Positions 48,701-60,715 of a stretch of DNA of 64,000 nt are shown here, one piece after another; position 1 is the stretch's first letter; every line of letters starts with the position of its first letter. Both the position numbers and the translations under genes were made by a program. The notes beneath the pieces are model-generated. The model worked only from the letters and a program-made list of their open reading frames with translations, was not told where the DNA came from and made no database searches. The stretch is from NCBI GenBank assembly GCA_963580455.1, contig OY756972.1, positions 9,129,001-9,193,000 of the forward strand, written 5' to 3'. The DNA comes from Euonymus europaeus (lineage: Eukaryota; Streptophyta; Magnoliopsida; Celastrales; Celastraceae).

Positions 48701-51102
48701 CGGATGAAGTCAGCATCTAAAAGCTTGTTAACCTCTGTTTTAATGGCTTCTTGCCTGTCTTGTGCAAAATTCCTCTTCTTTTGCTTTACTGGTCGGCTAC
48801 CCAGTTTGATACTCAGATGGTGAGTGATAACATCAGCACTGATACCCGGCATCTCATGTGCATTCCATGCAAATGTGGTGATGTTTTCCAAAAGTAGATT
48901 CGTCAAGCCTTCGCTGAAATCTTTGCTAAGCCCGGAACCATAGTACAATTTCTTCTCCGTTGCATGCTCGACAGGAAGTGCGACGAGTTGTTCGCCTGGC
49001 GAGGGCTTCAAGATTTGATTATTCTGATCATCGACCAATTCTATGGTTGAGACTGGCTTTTTCTTTTCTTTTAGATCGGTTACATACATCTGGCGAGCGA
49101 GCTTTTGGTCGCCCTGAACTTCTCCTACTCCTTGATCAGTGGGGAATTTCATTTTCAGGTAATAAGTTGAGACAACTGCTCGGGCCTTATGAAGCAGTGG
49201 TCTGCCAATCAACGCGTTGTATGGGGTCTTCACATCGACGACCAGAAGTTCCACCATAAATAATTTTGATCTCGGGTAATCACCCAAGGTTATGGGTAGA
49301 CTTATTATCCCGACAGGGACAACTTGTTCTCCCGTGAAACCGTATAGGGGTGAAGAAAACTTCTTCAAGCTCTCTCTCGGAAGGTTCATCTGTTTGAAGG
49401 CATGATAGAAAAGAACATCCGCTGCGCTCCCGTTATCAATCAAGACCTTCTTGACCGTGTAGTTGGCGATGATAACATCAATGACCAACGCATCGTCATG
49501 GGGCTGGTGCAGACCATCCCCGTCTTTCTCCGAGAATGTTATCTTCTCCTCCCCCGTTCTCGTTCTCTTTGAATTCTCGTGGATCTGATGCACAGTCCGA
49601 GCATATGCTCTCCTCCCAGATGAACTTTCTCCTCCCGAAGCTAGGCCACCGACTATCATACCAATGGTACCAGCCGTTCCACGATTTCGATGACGAGGGG
49701 ATTCCTCTCGCCGCCTCCTCTGTCGCCTGTCTTCATTCTCTCTTAGGCCTCTTGGATTTTCTTTTCTTCCTTCTCTTTCTCGTTTGTCTCCCACCGAGCT
49801 AGTAAAACGCTTAAGGTATCCTCTCCGGATTAAGTTTTCTACCTCGTCTTTCAGGTGGCGACATTCATCAGTGTCGTGACCAGGGCCCCGGTGGAATTTA
49901 CAATACTTGTCGCTCTCCATCCTACCTGGACTTGGCTTCTTCTTTGCCGGCCACCTGACGATGTCACGATCCTGTATCTCATTCAATACTCTTTTCAAAG
50001 AAGAATTGAGTGGAGTGTAGGAATCATATCTCTCAAGTTTGGCTCGGTCATCTCTTCTGGTGAATGATCTACTGAATCCACTATTTTTCCTCTCTGTTCG
50101 TCGACCACCGTCTGACCTTCTCCTCGGGGGAGATCTGTCTAAGGATTGCTCCGCTACATGTGGTTCAGCCATCATTTCGTCAGCAGTAATGTATTTTTCA
50201 ACTCTTGAGAGCAGTTCGGGGATACTTTTCGGATTCTTTTTCGACAATGAATGCTTTAGCGTCACATGTCGCACCCCAGTCGTGAAGGCTGTAATGGCTA
50301 TGATCGGCTGAAGGTCCGGTATCTCTAAGCAATCGCTGTTGAACCGAGTTACAAATTCCCTCAAACTCTCCTGCGGTTTCTGTCTAATGGTAACCAGTGT
50401 GGCATTGGTCTTCTTCACCGGTCTTGAGCTTGCAAAATGAGCAACGAACCTGTTTGTTAGGTCGTCAAAACTGTGAATGCTGCCTTGTGGCAGAGCTCTG
50501 AACCAACGCCTTGCCACTCCGACAAGCGAGACTGGGAAGATCTTGCAGCAAGCTTCCTGAGAGGCCCGCTGGAACTCCATCATGGTTTGAAAGCCGATAA
50601 CATGGTCTAGGGGATCCCCTGTTCCATTATACTTTTCCACACTGGTAACCTTAAAGCTTGTCGGTACCCGAGCTTGTTGCACCTCGGCCGACAATGGAGT
50701 CAAGTTCCTATCCCAGTCCATTGTATCCAAGAAGGGACGACCTTGCAAAGCAGCTATTTTGCGATCCACTACCCCCTCGATGAACTTGCTATCCCCCTCG
50801 TAAGTATGAGTGGGCTGAGTTCTTCGAGCAATAGTTACCGAGGTTCCTGGAACGTCGGGATTTCTTGACTCATCAGTTTGAGAGTGGTCATTTCTCGTCT
50901 CATGAGAAATGCTCTCATTTTGGATTGGTTGGTGACCTTGCACTTGTCCTTGGATCGTATCCAGGCGTTGCGCGAGAACATTCATCTGTTGCAATAGTTC
51001 CGCGATCTGATCTTGCATCAATGGTTGAGGCTGCTGCTCGGCATTTTCGTTTGCTGCCTCAGCCTGTTGTTCTTCTCCTCTAAAAGCTCTAGCCCGAACC
51101 AT
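45799..51102 (-). CDS. Gag-pol polyprotein of the Tat-type element, one in-frame TAG at 47509-47511
   Basis: The frame starts at ATG 51100-51102, about 15 nt after the primer site, and runs to 45799 (1768 codons) with one TAG after residue 1197. Order: coiled-coil N-terminus; gag capsid ('GVARRWFRALPQGSIHSFDD', ~190); a zinc-knuckle-like CKFHRGPGHDTDEC (~400); protease 'KKVLIDNGSAADVLF' (~555); RT with 'WRMCVDFTHLNKACPKDSYP', 'SFLDAYSGYHQI' and 'AYVDDIVVKS' (~923); RNase H 'LSLYLATTEHAVSAVLVSEG' (~1070). After the TAG comes 'WQLFVDGSTNKDGSGAGILL', the archaeal-type RNase H with 'NNEAEYEALLAGLKLA' and 'IHSDSQLV'. Integrase has 'CDKCQRHANV', 'WGLDLLGPF', 'ITDNGRQFVSANIRQF' and 'GQVEVINRIILQG'. 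All catalytic residues appear intact. The TAG is probably a recent mutation, though readthrough is possible. Confidence 0.9.
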
Positions 51103-51117
51103 AATTTTTGTTATGGA

Positions 51118-51135
51118 TTCCCACAGACGGCGCCA
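51118..51135 (-). other. Primer-binding site of the Tat-type element
   Basis: On the minus strand 'tggcgccgtctgtgggaa' begins three bases after the 5' LTR end. This is the standard Tat/Athila-type site. Confidence 0.9.
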
Positions 51136-51138
51136 ATC

Positions 51139-51585
51139 TGATGACGTCTTAAATCAGTCCAAGACGTATCAGGATAGGTTTGAACAAGAGCTTTCTCGTC
51201 TCTTGATGTCCTTCCTCGGATTAGCTTCTCTCCGATAATAGAATGATCCTGTGACAAAGAGCAAACGTAAGCTAGAGGCCCGCCAGAGAGTGTTCTTTGG
51301 CGTTGGCGCTCCGACGCTCAAGTCAGATGCGAGCACAAAGGAACTCTGTGGAGTGCACTGCTCGGTGCTCTTGTAATTAGTCAAAAAATCCTCCCCTTTT
51401 ACCTGAGGGTTTGCCCCTTTTTATAGTGAAGGTAGTTCCTGTTTGGGTAGTTCATGACAGCTTTTTACCACTCTGAGGATGAGTACCGAGGAACGTGCAT
51501 CCTTCTTCTCGGTACCGAGCATGAAGCTGTTGACAATTACATCCACGTGTCATGTTGTCATTGTAGGAGAAAATTATCCTCATCA
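51139..51585 (-). repeat. 5' LTR of the Tat-type element (447 bp)
   Basis: Near-identical to 42406-42852 (two differences). On the minus strand it would drive gag-pol, with a TATA box near 51416-51425. Confidence 0.95.
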
Positions 51586-51612
51586 ATATATATATATATG
51601 AACATCCTACAT

Positions 51613-51643
<31 letters not shown>

Positions 51644-52865
51644 AATATATATATATATATGAACATCCTACATATATATATATATATATACATAACTACC
51701 ATGATGCATGAACGGAAATCACATCGTGCCCATAGATGATGGAACACACACAATCGGGTCATGCAACATCAAGAATTAACAATATTCCACAAGCAAGGTT
51801 CGTTTTCCCTTAGAAGCAATTAAGGCGGAAACACAAATAAAATGACCAATGAGGAATCAAAACGCTCTTTAAAATATTGAGAATAAACGATAGAAAGAAT
51901 GTTTGGAAATCCCCTACCTCGTGTTGAGCAATTCACCCAAAAATCTCACAATTAGGGTTTTAAACCCCGTTTCACCAAACCTAACAATTTACACAATGTT
52001 GTACTCATTTAATCATCCAAACATCTCAATATATCATATCAATAATGAATTAAACAATCAATCAAGAGAAACTTACTTTCTCTCTCTAGAATTTCTTCTA
52101 AAATCCTCCAAAAATTCCACTTAGCTCAACTCAACATCAAACCACGAGATCAACCTACATATATGTTCCAAATCAACCTATAAACAACATATCTAAAGCA
52201 TATAACTCAACTCTTCAAGAATCTAGCAAATCTAGAAAAACCTAGAATTTCCAAAAACTAAGAAAAACTTACCAAATCACCCAAATCAAGCTTGAATCTT
52301 CCTTGCTTAGCTTCAATGATCACCAATCTACAATCTCTAAGCCAAAATATAACCAAAAGATCCTTCTCTCTTCTTCTCTCTCTCTCTCTTTCTCTCTCTA
52401 GTTGGGTTTCTCCAAGTGTGGTATGGCTGAAATGTCTAACTTTGTTTCTTAAAAACTGATTTCCCGATAGCCGTCCGGATGCCCTAAGCATTCGTCCAGA
52501 TGGATTACTGTTCCCGTAACCCACTGCCCTCACTCTAGGCATATCCGTCCGGACGCCCAATTATCCGTTCGGACGGATTACTATTCACATAACCCTTCTA
52601 CCTTTCATTTAGGCATATCCGTCCGGACGGCTCATTTATCCCTCTGAATGGATTACTGTTCACAGAAACCCAGTTTTTCTCAAATTTATTTTCCGGCTCA
52701 GTCTAAGCTTCGATTTGATATATTATGGGCCCGAAACGGACATGTATACTAAACGTTATGGCCCATTTACCGAACCTAGCTTAAAAACTATTTTTCCATG
52801 ATTCCGTACCTCACGGATCATCCGTAATTCGACTTAAAACTAAATTTTTGGGTCGGGGTTTCACA
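51586..52865 (-). mobile_element. Gypsy LTR, minus strand, second part
   Basis: Continues the LTR of 41462-42405 after the Tat-type insertion. It begins in AT microsatellite with 'gaacatcctacatatat' twice, then 'gcaattaaggcggaaacaca', 'ggaaatcccctacctcg', 'aagcttcgatttgatatatt' and ends '...ggtcggggtttcaca' at 52865. A 74-bp tandem repeat lies at 52471-52660. With both parts joined it is about 2.2 kb, the size of a solo LTR. Confidence 0.85.
52471..52665. repeat. 74-bp tandem repeat with CCGTCCGGA palindromes, three units
   Basis: 'ccgtccgga' recurs at 52471, 52545 and 52619, and 'ggattactgtt' or a close variant at 52502, 52575 and 52650. The repeat lies in the part of the LTR where related copies carry other palindromic modules. 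Confidence 0.85.
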
Positions 52866-53470
52866 TTTCCAGAGCTTGCACAGGGATTGAAATCCCTCGA
52901 AGGTCTCGTTTACTTTATCTTCTCCTAATGGCGTGGAGCCCGAGTTGTTGGACTCATGAAAAAGGGTTTGGTGCTCAATGTGTGAGGACAAAATAATCTC
53001 CCAAAAAAGTTAAATAAATGAACATAACAAATATTTTCAAGAAATTAAAACACACCAAAATAAGCAAGATTAAGGAAATAAAACAACAAATGTCATGTTT
53101 AATTTGGAAACCAAGGAAATCAATTAATGGGACAAGAAGAATTAAATTTAGAAGGGCCAACTCACTACTTTTTTTTTAATTTTAAAAATATACTTTTTTC
53201 TAAAAAAAACTAGTTTCCCTAGTGAAGTTGCCAGTTGTCGCAACCGGTTTTGCGACAGAAAAATTAAAGAAGTCGCCACCAATTGTAATAGATGCAATTG
53301 GTCACCATAAAAATATTTTGGTCTACGAAAAATTCAGAAAATGGGTAAGTGAGTTTGTTACGTATGGGGAAGATGTAAGACACTCCACAATGTCTGTTTT
53401 AAAAACAGTTTCCAATTTAATTTTTATTATGCCATTAAATGATTAAGAAATAAAACTGTGACAAAATATA
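52866..53470. mobile_element. Tat-type LTR/internal remnant
   Basis: 'gacagaaaaattaaagaagtc' with 'gccacc' (near 53252), 'ttggtctacgaaaaattcag' and 'gttacgtatggggaagatgt' form a block familiar from LTRs of Ogre/Tat-like elements. 52866-52990 looks like the noncoding side of the same relic. No coding sequence. Confidence 0.45.
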
Positions 53471-55137
53471 TATATATGGAGTATGATAATTATACGGAAT
53501 ATATAAAAACTATATTGAGAGTCTAATATTGAGGTTCATAGGACCCTTCCATCCAATTTTTAAGTTTACATGAAACACTCTTACCTCAAGTATTTCTCCG
53601 AGAGTGCATCCAATGCATTCTCCAAATGAATTCTATCGTCGTTTAAGACTTTCGATATAATTTTTATACATAAATAAACATACAATATTGATTTTTAAAG
53701 TATATAAATATATAAAATAAAAAATAATTAAATAACTAATAAAAATAAAAAGAAAAATGTTGGGAACTAAGATTATATTTTGTGGACTAAACGATATTGA
53801 AATTATCGTAAATCCCAATTCAAACAAGTTAACATTTTATATCATACAACTTAAGTAAATAATCAAATAACATGGAAAAACACATGACGAATAAAAACGC
53901 ATTATTAATACATAGCAAATAATAATTTTACATGGAAGGGACCTCGGTTTTCCCATTTCTATATGAGTAATTTATCATTTCAATCATACTATTAAATTAT
54001 TACGATTCAAAATTATGACTTATTACTAAAAGAAAATTATTACATTGAAAGCTCCATATTAGATTTCATGAAACTCTTTTACATCCGATGGTTAAGATTC
54101 CATAAAATCTTTTCCTCAAAAATCCTTTCGGGAAAGCATCCAATGCTTCCCAATTGATTCCGTCGTTGGATAAGTGCTCAATATAATAATTAGGGTCATT
54201 GGGAGCAAGCACAGCACATCACTAAAAATTCAATTAACCTAAAATGGCAGAGCTCTACATCAACAATTAAAACAATGATTTAACAACAATTATTCTCTAC
54301 ATCAACTAAGAAGCATCAACTAAATGATATTCAGGCATGAATAGAAAGAAAAAAAAAACTGATTTGATCTGGAAGAGAGAGGATTATAAGCAATTTCAAT
54401 GAGCCAAATAGTTACTTCATTTAATTCGATAGAGCTAATTCGACATGAAATCAATAGCCAATTAGAATAAAGACCCAAAATCAACATTTCTCAAAGTCAA
54501 AGTATATGCAATAATAAATTTAATGACTCAGGCATGAACATGGATAACAAGCCTGCCTTTACAAACCATGAACCATACTAGATTAAATTCATATATGAAT
54601 CCATATCAATATTAATTCAAACAAAAACCTTCAAGCAAAAGAACTCTATGCTTTAATGAGTTGGTACAAATAGCTTCATAATAGTGTATATTATAGAGGA
54701 AACAATACCTGAGTGTAATGTCAGGAAAAAGATAACAACCCTTCCATAAAGCATATCCAAAGTAATACTTCTAGCATACTTAGACCAACATTTATGCATA
54801 TACAAAGATTACTTGGAAACATAGAAACTTATCATGCTACTAAAAGCAATGTGAACTTCCTCATTTAAAAAAAAAAAAAAACAACCCTGGTCACGTAGAC
54901 TGCATTGCAAAAGGCAAGAGAAAATAAAGATTCAACCTATTTTTCATGAAGGGTCTTGGAATATATATTGCCTTCCATTAGTTATTTCCCACCAATCTTA
55001 GAATCTCCTTCATGGTAAATGGGTGTCCCTATTCCCTAAATTAAACCAACTAAACATGATAATTGAATCTTTCAAACCATTAACAGCACATGAAGACTCG
55101 ATTCAACATACAAATATAGCTAGTACCAAATTAATCT
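53471..55137. other. AT-rich DNA without recognised genes
   Basis: A similar ~45-bp block occurs twice, 'gagagtgcatccaatgcatt' near 53600 and 'ggaaagcatccaatgcttcc' near 54131, about 530 bp apart, suggesting an old duplication or two related LTR pieces. Nothing else could be assigned. Confidence 0.35.
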
Positions 55138-56560
55138 TGTTTAATTGTGTTTTTTTTAATTTTAGTAAAAATAACCAATTATGACTAGAGAAATTATAGC
55201 AACCAATTAATCCCTTAAAGCCGGATTAGAGTAGTCGACAATTAGTCTTCCTAATTTTGATTCCACTAAAAGACATAAATACATAACGTTTACTTGATTC
55301 GGTTAGATGAATATAATAAACAACCTACTTGGTGATCAAGCAATTATGTAGAAATTATATTTTGAAGAATGGAAATTCAAAACTAGAATTAAGAATTAAT
55401 TTGAAGACTTGTATTAAAGATCAACTCGTAATATTCATGCTTACCTAGGACAAATCCTAGATACGAGTTCAGTTTCAACCCATAAGCATAGATGTAAATG
55501 CGAGAGAAGAAGAAACCATGAGTTTGATACACGAGAGTGGAGGGAGGAAAGTTGAAGAAGAGTCGTCTCATAAGCGAGGGCAAAGTTTACGAAGCCTTTT
55601 CCTATGTTTTTCCAGCCTATTTATACCTAATAAAAGTCTCCTAGGAGGCCTAATCAGGGTTACACATTTAAGGAAAAAAAACATAATTAAATAAGGTTTC
55701 CTAAAAAAGGTTGTCAATTCCTGTTTGAGTTGGACGTCCTTCTGGCGCTCCAGCGTGCTTATGCCAACAAATATTTTCTTCGATGCTGGAGCTTTGTAAG
55801 GCATTGGACACTAGTTTTCGTCCAAATGCCCTCCAATGCAACTAAGACTTTGTATCAACCCTCCTACATATCAACTAAGACTTTGTATCAACCCTCCTAC
55901 ATGTTTTGATGTAAGGTTGTAGATCTCCTTTCAAAGATCGTCTTCCTTGCATACAATCTAAAATTAAGAGAAAGAAAGTTAGACACAAACAAGTCCCCGA
56001 AAACGGTGCCAAAAACTTGATGTAGACATACTCGTAAGTGCGCAAGGGTTCTATTGTAGAACAAAAGGTGAAAATACGAGGTCGATTCCACAGAGAAAGT
56101 CCAAGTCAATATTGTACCAAATTAGCAATTAATGTAAAAACAACCAAACTAAAGATGATGATTGATATTTTATGAGCATGAACAACTTAGTAAACAAAAT
56201 GAGCGAGTAATTCAATGAGAGAAGGAACTAGGGTATGATCTCACCAAGCAATCCTATTGCAAATTTATAAAGATAAATCAACAACAACAGTCTTGATTCT
56301 ATGGTTGTCTTTCACTCAACTATGTTGATTCATGGATCATGACAAAAACAAGTATTATTAATCCTAAACTAATCATGTTTGATGGAAGTCCTTAGATTCA
56401 TAATCAATAATCCATTTAAGAACAAAAAAACCATGCAACCCTGATCAAAGTAGTTGGCAGTTATTCTTCCTAATTCAAATTCTATCAAAAAACATAAATA
56501 CAGATCGTTTATGTGATTTGGCTATATGAGTATATATGCAAACCAATTGTTGGCTAGTCA
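55138..56560 (-). mobile_element. Tat/Athila-like LTR end and primer site, minus strand
   Basis: On the minus strand 56110-56030 reads '...tttctctgtgg' and 'attttcaccttttgttctac' through 'ttgcgcacttacgagtatg', the usual LTR end. It is followed by 'tttttggcaccgttttcgg' (about 55993-56012), a TGGCACCGTT primer-site type. A short Arg-rich reading follows to about 55900. The segments 55195-55365 and 56430-56560 share 'gtcttcctaatt' and 'cataaatac' blocks, so an older duplication of LTR material is present. No intact gag. Confidence 0.6.
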
Positions 56561-56952
56561 ATGCAAACAAATAATATCCGGACATATAGTCCAATCACTC
56601 AATATAGAAGTCCTGATCACATGGAGCACCCTCCAGACCGTCTATTGTCCATAACATATAGGTACCCAACTATCAAATCAGTCATACACTTCCAAGTACT
56701 AAATGTACAAGAAATAAAGCAACATAAAATGACCCATTTAACTAAAAAGTTCTAAGCTCCAAAGATGGCCCTCCATGTCATGCACGCCTCCTACTGACCC
56801 ACGACCTAGTCATTTGTACTAGTCTCAAATGAAGGATACAAAGAAAGAAAATAGGGTGAGTAGAAGGCTCATTAGAGATAAAGAAGAATAATTAGCATCG
56901 TAAAGGCTAAAATATGGAACAAGCATAAATGCAGCAATATGACATCTAATTA
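56561..56952 (-). mobile_element. Decayed gypsy LTR, minus strand, part 1
   Basis: 'cacatggagcaccctccaga', 'ggccctccatgtcatgcacg' and 'gtgagtagaaggctcattag' match in order the corresponding blocks of the LTRs at 34754 and 56953. It continues at 59029-59606 beyond an inserted solo LTR. Confidence 0.6.
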
Positions 56953-59028
56953 TGTCACGCCCCGTTTCCGGAGACGCGACTGGGTGCTCTCTCCGCACCC
57001 TTCCTAGGTCACTAGTGTGAACATCCGGGATCAACCAGAAATCCGGCAGAACCTCCCCGTATATCGGAGAGTGCCCACCTACATCAGAAATGCAGCAACA
57101 ACAACATCACACTAGCAACCTAGCAAACATAGGCCTTGAGCCTCAACCACATGCAATCTTGACCCTAGGCATTAGGCCATCCACTACCAGCATGCACAAA
57201 CTGATGGCATCACATATAAATCCACACACAGATTTTTATATCATCAAATATAACCATAATTCAACATCCACATCCACATGAAGCACAACCGTGCCAAATA
57301 GTTATATTCTCTCAACATAGATATACTACATACACCCACATGCATAGACTATATCTCTAGCACCCCATCCTATCCAGGGCCATCCATGTCACGTCCCGCT
57401 CATCGATCCGCACCACCGGTACCAGTACCAGTATCTCCTGTGGAAGGAAGAAGGTAAAGGAGTGAGCTAGAAGCTCATTAGGGTAAGGAAATAAACATTG
57501 TTATAGACAGAACCAAAAGGAAGTAATGCAACAATATGTATCTACCACATGAACATATACTCAAGAAATTCACATCAACATTTATCTGGATAAACCCTTT
57601 CGGAGCACAACAACCACCATATCATTGCAACTCAATGCAATATTGCACGGGAGCAAGCTCACCACAACCAACCACTCCTAGGATCATCCGGTTGCGTGAA
57701 CCTATCACGCCCGCACCCCACAAGGCAAGTCACTCTCGACCCCGCCCCTAGTACGTTATCCCACATGGGGTTCACGTGACTTGGTGATAACAACCTTCAC
57801 CTTGCCATCCACCCATGTGGCTTTCAGGTAACCTAAAAGTTCCCGAGTCCATACCCGATTCCCCCATGCATCTCTAATGCATTATGACATGTCATGCCGA
57901 ATAGATAAATATATATGAATATCCTATATATCTTACATAACTACCATGATGCATGAACGAAAGATCACATCGTGTCCGTAAATGACGGAACACTAAATCG
58001 GGTCATGCAACATTCAACTTCAACAATAATCCACACAAGGCTCGTTTCCCCTTAGAAGCAATTAAGGCGGAAACACAAACAACGGAGACCAATGAAGAAT
58101 CAAAACGCTATTTAGGCAACAATAACGAATGATAGATAGAAAGGTTGGAAATCCCCTACCTCGTTCCGAGCCAACACACAAATTCTCAAATTTAGGGTTT
58201 TAACCCTTGGTTCTCCCAACCTATCAATTCACATCCAATTGAACTCATATAATCAAACCAAAAAATACCATATTATCATATCAATAACAATTTAATCAAC
58301 CAATTCGAAATTACTTACTTCTCTCTCTAGAAATTCCTTCCAAAATCCTCTAAACTCACTCCAAGCTCAACTCCACTTTAAAACACAAACCAATCTACAT
58401 AAACATCCAAAATCAACCTATAATCAACATATCTAAAGCATAGAGCTCATCTCCATAAGAATCAAACGAATCTATCAAAAACCTAGAATTTAAAAACTAT
58501 GGAAAAACTTACCAAAATCTTCAAACCTAGCTTGAATCTTCAATATAGCACTCCAATCATCATGAATCCTCAAGAATTAGGTTGAATCCTTGCTTGAAAC
58601 CCTTTCTCTCTCTAGAATCGTCGTTCTCTCTTACTCTAGGACTGAAAATACCCAGAATTTACTCTACTGGATTGCTGGAACTCTTTTTGAAAGCTCGGGT
58701 TGCGCCTAGGCGCTACTTTGGGCGCCTAGGCGCTCTGGCCTAACTGGTTTTACCATAACACGCTGTCTTGGGCGCTCCTTGGAGCACTTTTGTTCCCGCC
58801 TCGGAGCACACCGCCTAGGCGCCTGCCTAGGCATGTGATCTCAATTTTTCTTACTTCGTCTCGGTCTTAGCTTTGATTTGATATATTATGGGCCAGAAAC
58901 GGACATCTGTGCTAAAAGTTATGACCCATTTAACGAACCTAGCTCAAAAATTACCTTTCCATGATTCGTACATCACGGATCATCCGTAATTAACTCAAAC
59001 CTAAATTTTTTTGGGTCGGGGTTTCACA
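56953..59028 (-). mobile_element. Solo gypsy LTR (2076 bp), minus strand
   Basis: Opens 'tgtcacgccccgtttccgga', closes 'gggtcggggtttcaca', and is flanked by the perfect duplication AATTA (56948-56952 and 59029-59033). All LTR blocks are present in order, including 'ctcaaccacatgcaatc', 'accggtaccagtaccagtat' and 'tttgatttgatatattatgg'. No coding region is left. A 'gcgcctaggcgc' module occupies 58695-58840. It inserted into an older minus-strand LTR of similar design. Confidence 0.95.
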
Positions 59029-59606
59029 AATTATGTACACAATGATGCAAGTAAATAACTACACCATATGGGGCCCTGACTCAGTTCAACGGACATTCTG
59101 AAAAACCATAAAAAATGTTAAACAATGCCTTGACACCATCATATGGTACATCAACACGTGTAGAATCCCAATTTGACCTTACGCATTCCCACATCATTTG
59201 GGAATCCAAATCATTTGGTAAACTTGTTCCGCCTCACGGTGTTCCACATTTCAAACAATAATACCTATAGGGATTAGAAGCCCAAACCCCTAGCCCACAA
59301 TACATCGACAATGCATGCCAAATATGTTTGTGCAAGAATAAACATATGTAAACCAAACCTATATATATACATACTACATGATGCATGTCACGATTAAACC
59401 ATGTTTGATTGGTGATGAGAATATGAAAGACCTTTGCCAACACATTAGATAACGTAATACAAAAGATAGTAGCAGAAAACAATAGCAAATGAAACACCAT
59501 GACTTTAACGAGGAAACACTACTTGGGAAAAATTTCGAGTCTGTAAGGGACCAACCTTTGAAGTAATCCACTATATGAGAAAAATCTTACTACCTCTCAT
59601 TATCGA
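59029..59606 (-). mobile_element. Decayed gypsy LTR, minus strand, part 2
   Basis: Continuation of 56561-56952. It retains the 'cctcacggtgttccac', 'catgatgcatgtcacgatta' and 'aatgaaacaccatgac' blocks at the spacing of minus-strand LTRs, and is interrupted at 59607 by a second solo LTR. Confidence 0.5.
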
Positions 59607-60187
59607 TGTAATATCCCGAACCCAAAATTTTAAAAAATATAATAATTTTTCAAATTTAATATTTTTAATAAATACTACATATTTTTAGAAAAATATTGAC
59701 GCAAGAATCAGCTAAATCGGAGTTGAATTGGATTTGTTATGGATTATAGAAGTTTAAGTAAATATAGGGAAAGACGAGGGGCAAAACCGTCATTTTTCAG
59801 AAATCTGGTTTAAACCAGATTTCTCTGGTTTCAGTAGCAGCCGAGAGAGAGAGAGAGAAGGGGGGAGAGAGAGAGAAGGGGGTTTTGTTCGTTTAACGTC
59901 CGATCGGAGCAAGTAAGGTGTCAAATCGAAGCTCGTGGTGAGAGGAGCAAAACCCAAGTGGAATCACCGCCATCGGACCACCGTAGACGGCGGAATCGGC
60001 CGGAGAAGTTTCGGTTTTTCGAAATTTCAAAGCTCGATCCCGGTCGATTCAGTAGGAATTTTGGAACGAGACAGGTACCATTAGATTTCTGTTGTTGTGG
60101 GCTTCGTTTTGATGTAGGAGTGACCGGAAAATTCGCCGGAAAAATGGATTCCGGCGACCGGCCGACCGAGTTAACTCAGCTCCGGCG

Positions 60188-60435
60188 AGTTGACTCGTGT
60201 TTGACCGAGTTGACCCGTTGACTCGGGTTTGACCTGTTTTAACTGGGTTGACCCGGTTTGACCGTGGACTATTTTACCCGAGTTGACTTTGACCGGGTTT
60301 GACTTTTGACCCGAGTTGACCGGGTTACCCGAGTGGACTTTGACCGTTGACTTTTGACCAGAGTTGACCTGTGGACTCGTGTTTGACCGGGTTTGACTTT
60401 TGACCCGAGTTGACCGGGTTACCCGAGTGGACGTA
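60188..60435 (+). repeat. TTGAC-rich repeat region with a 94-bp duplication
   Basis: I count 20 copies of TTGAC followed by C or T on the plus strand between 60188 and 60420. 'gaccgggtttgacttttgac' recurs at 60291 and 60385, part of a 94-bp tandem duplication. TTGAC(C/T) is the W-box core bound by plant WRKY factors. Confidence 0.85.
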
Positions 60436-60715
60436 TCCGTATTTTGATGCAGGAGGTTGATTTGGAGTTTTCAGACGTATTACGGATTAGCTTAGTCGAC
60501 ATTCCAGGTAGGGATTCTGCCCTAGTTCTTATTTGGGGTTCCGGGGGTTCCGTATTCGACGGACTCCTATTTGTCTATTGGTGTGAAATTCCCGGAGGTT
60601 GGGAATTTCTCTGTTTATACTCTTATCTGATTTATTTCCGCAATTGCAATATGTTATGATTATATGTGGTTGTTTTGGAGGTATATGTACGACTGACAGT
60701 ATTTTTGTGTCTCTT

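Larger units (their letters stand above)
42406..51585 (-). mobile_element. Young, nearly intact Tat-type Ty3/gypsy retrotransposon, minus strand
   Basis: A 9180-bp element with two 447-bp LTRs (42406-42852 and 51139-51585) differing at two positions. It has a TGGCGCC primer site beside the right LTR, a polypurine tract beside the left LTR, and a single gag-pol frame with one TAG. The second, archaeal-type RNase H between the first RNase H and integrase places it in the Tat lineage. An oppositely oriented spliced gene lies between pol and the 3' LTR. At an often-used plant rate of 1.3e-8 substitutions per site per year, 2 of 447 gives roughly 0.2 million years since insertion; both the rate and the small count make this rough. 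Except for the TAG, nothing obvious prevents activity. Confidence 0.95.

Noticed and set aside
49855..51083. Several plus-strand open frames opposite gag
   Set aside because: They are shadows of the long gag-pol frame on the other strand.
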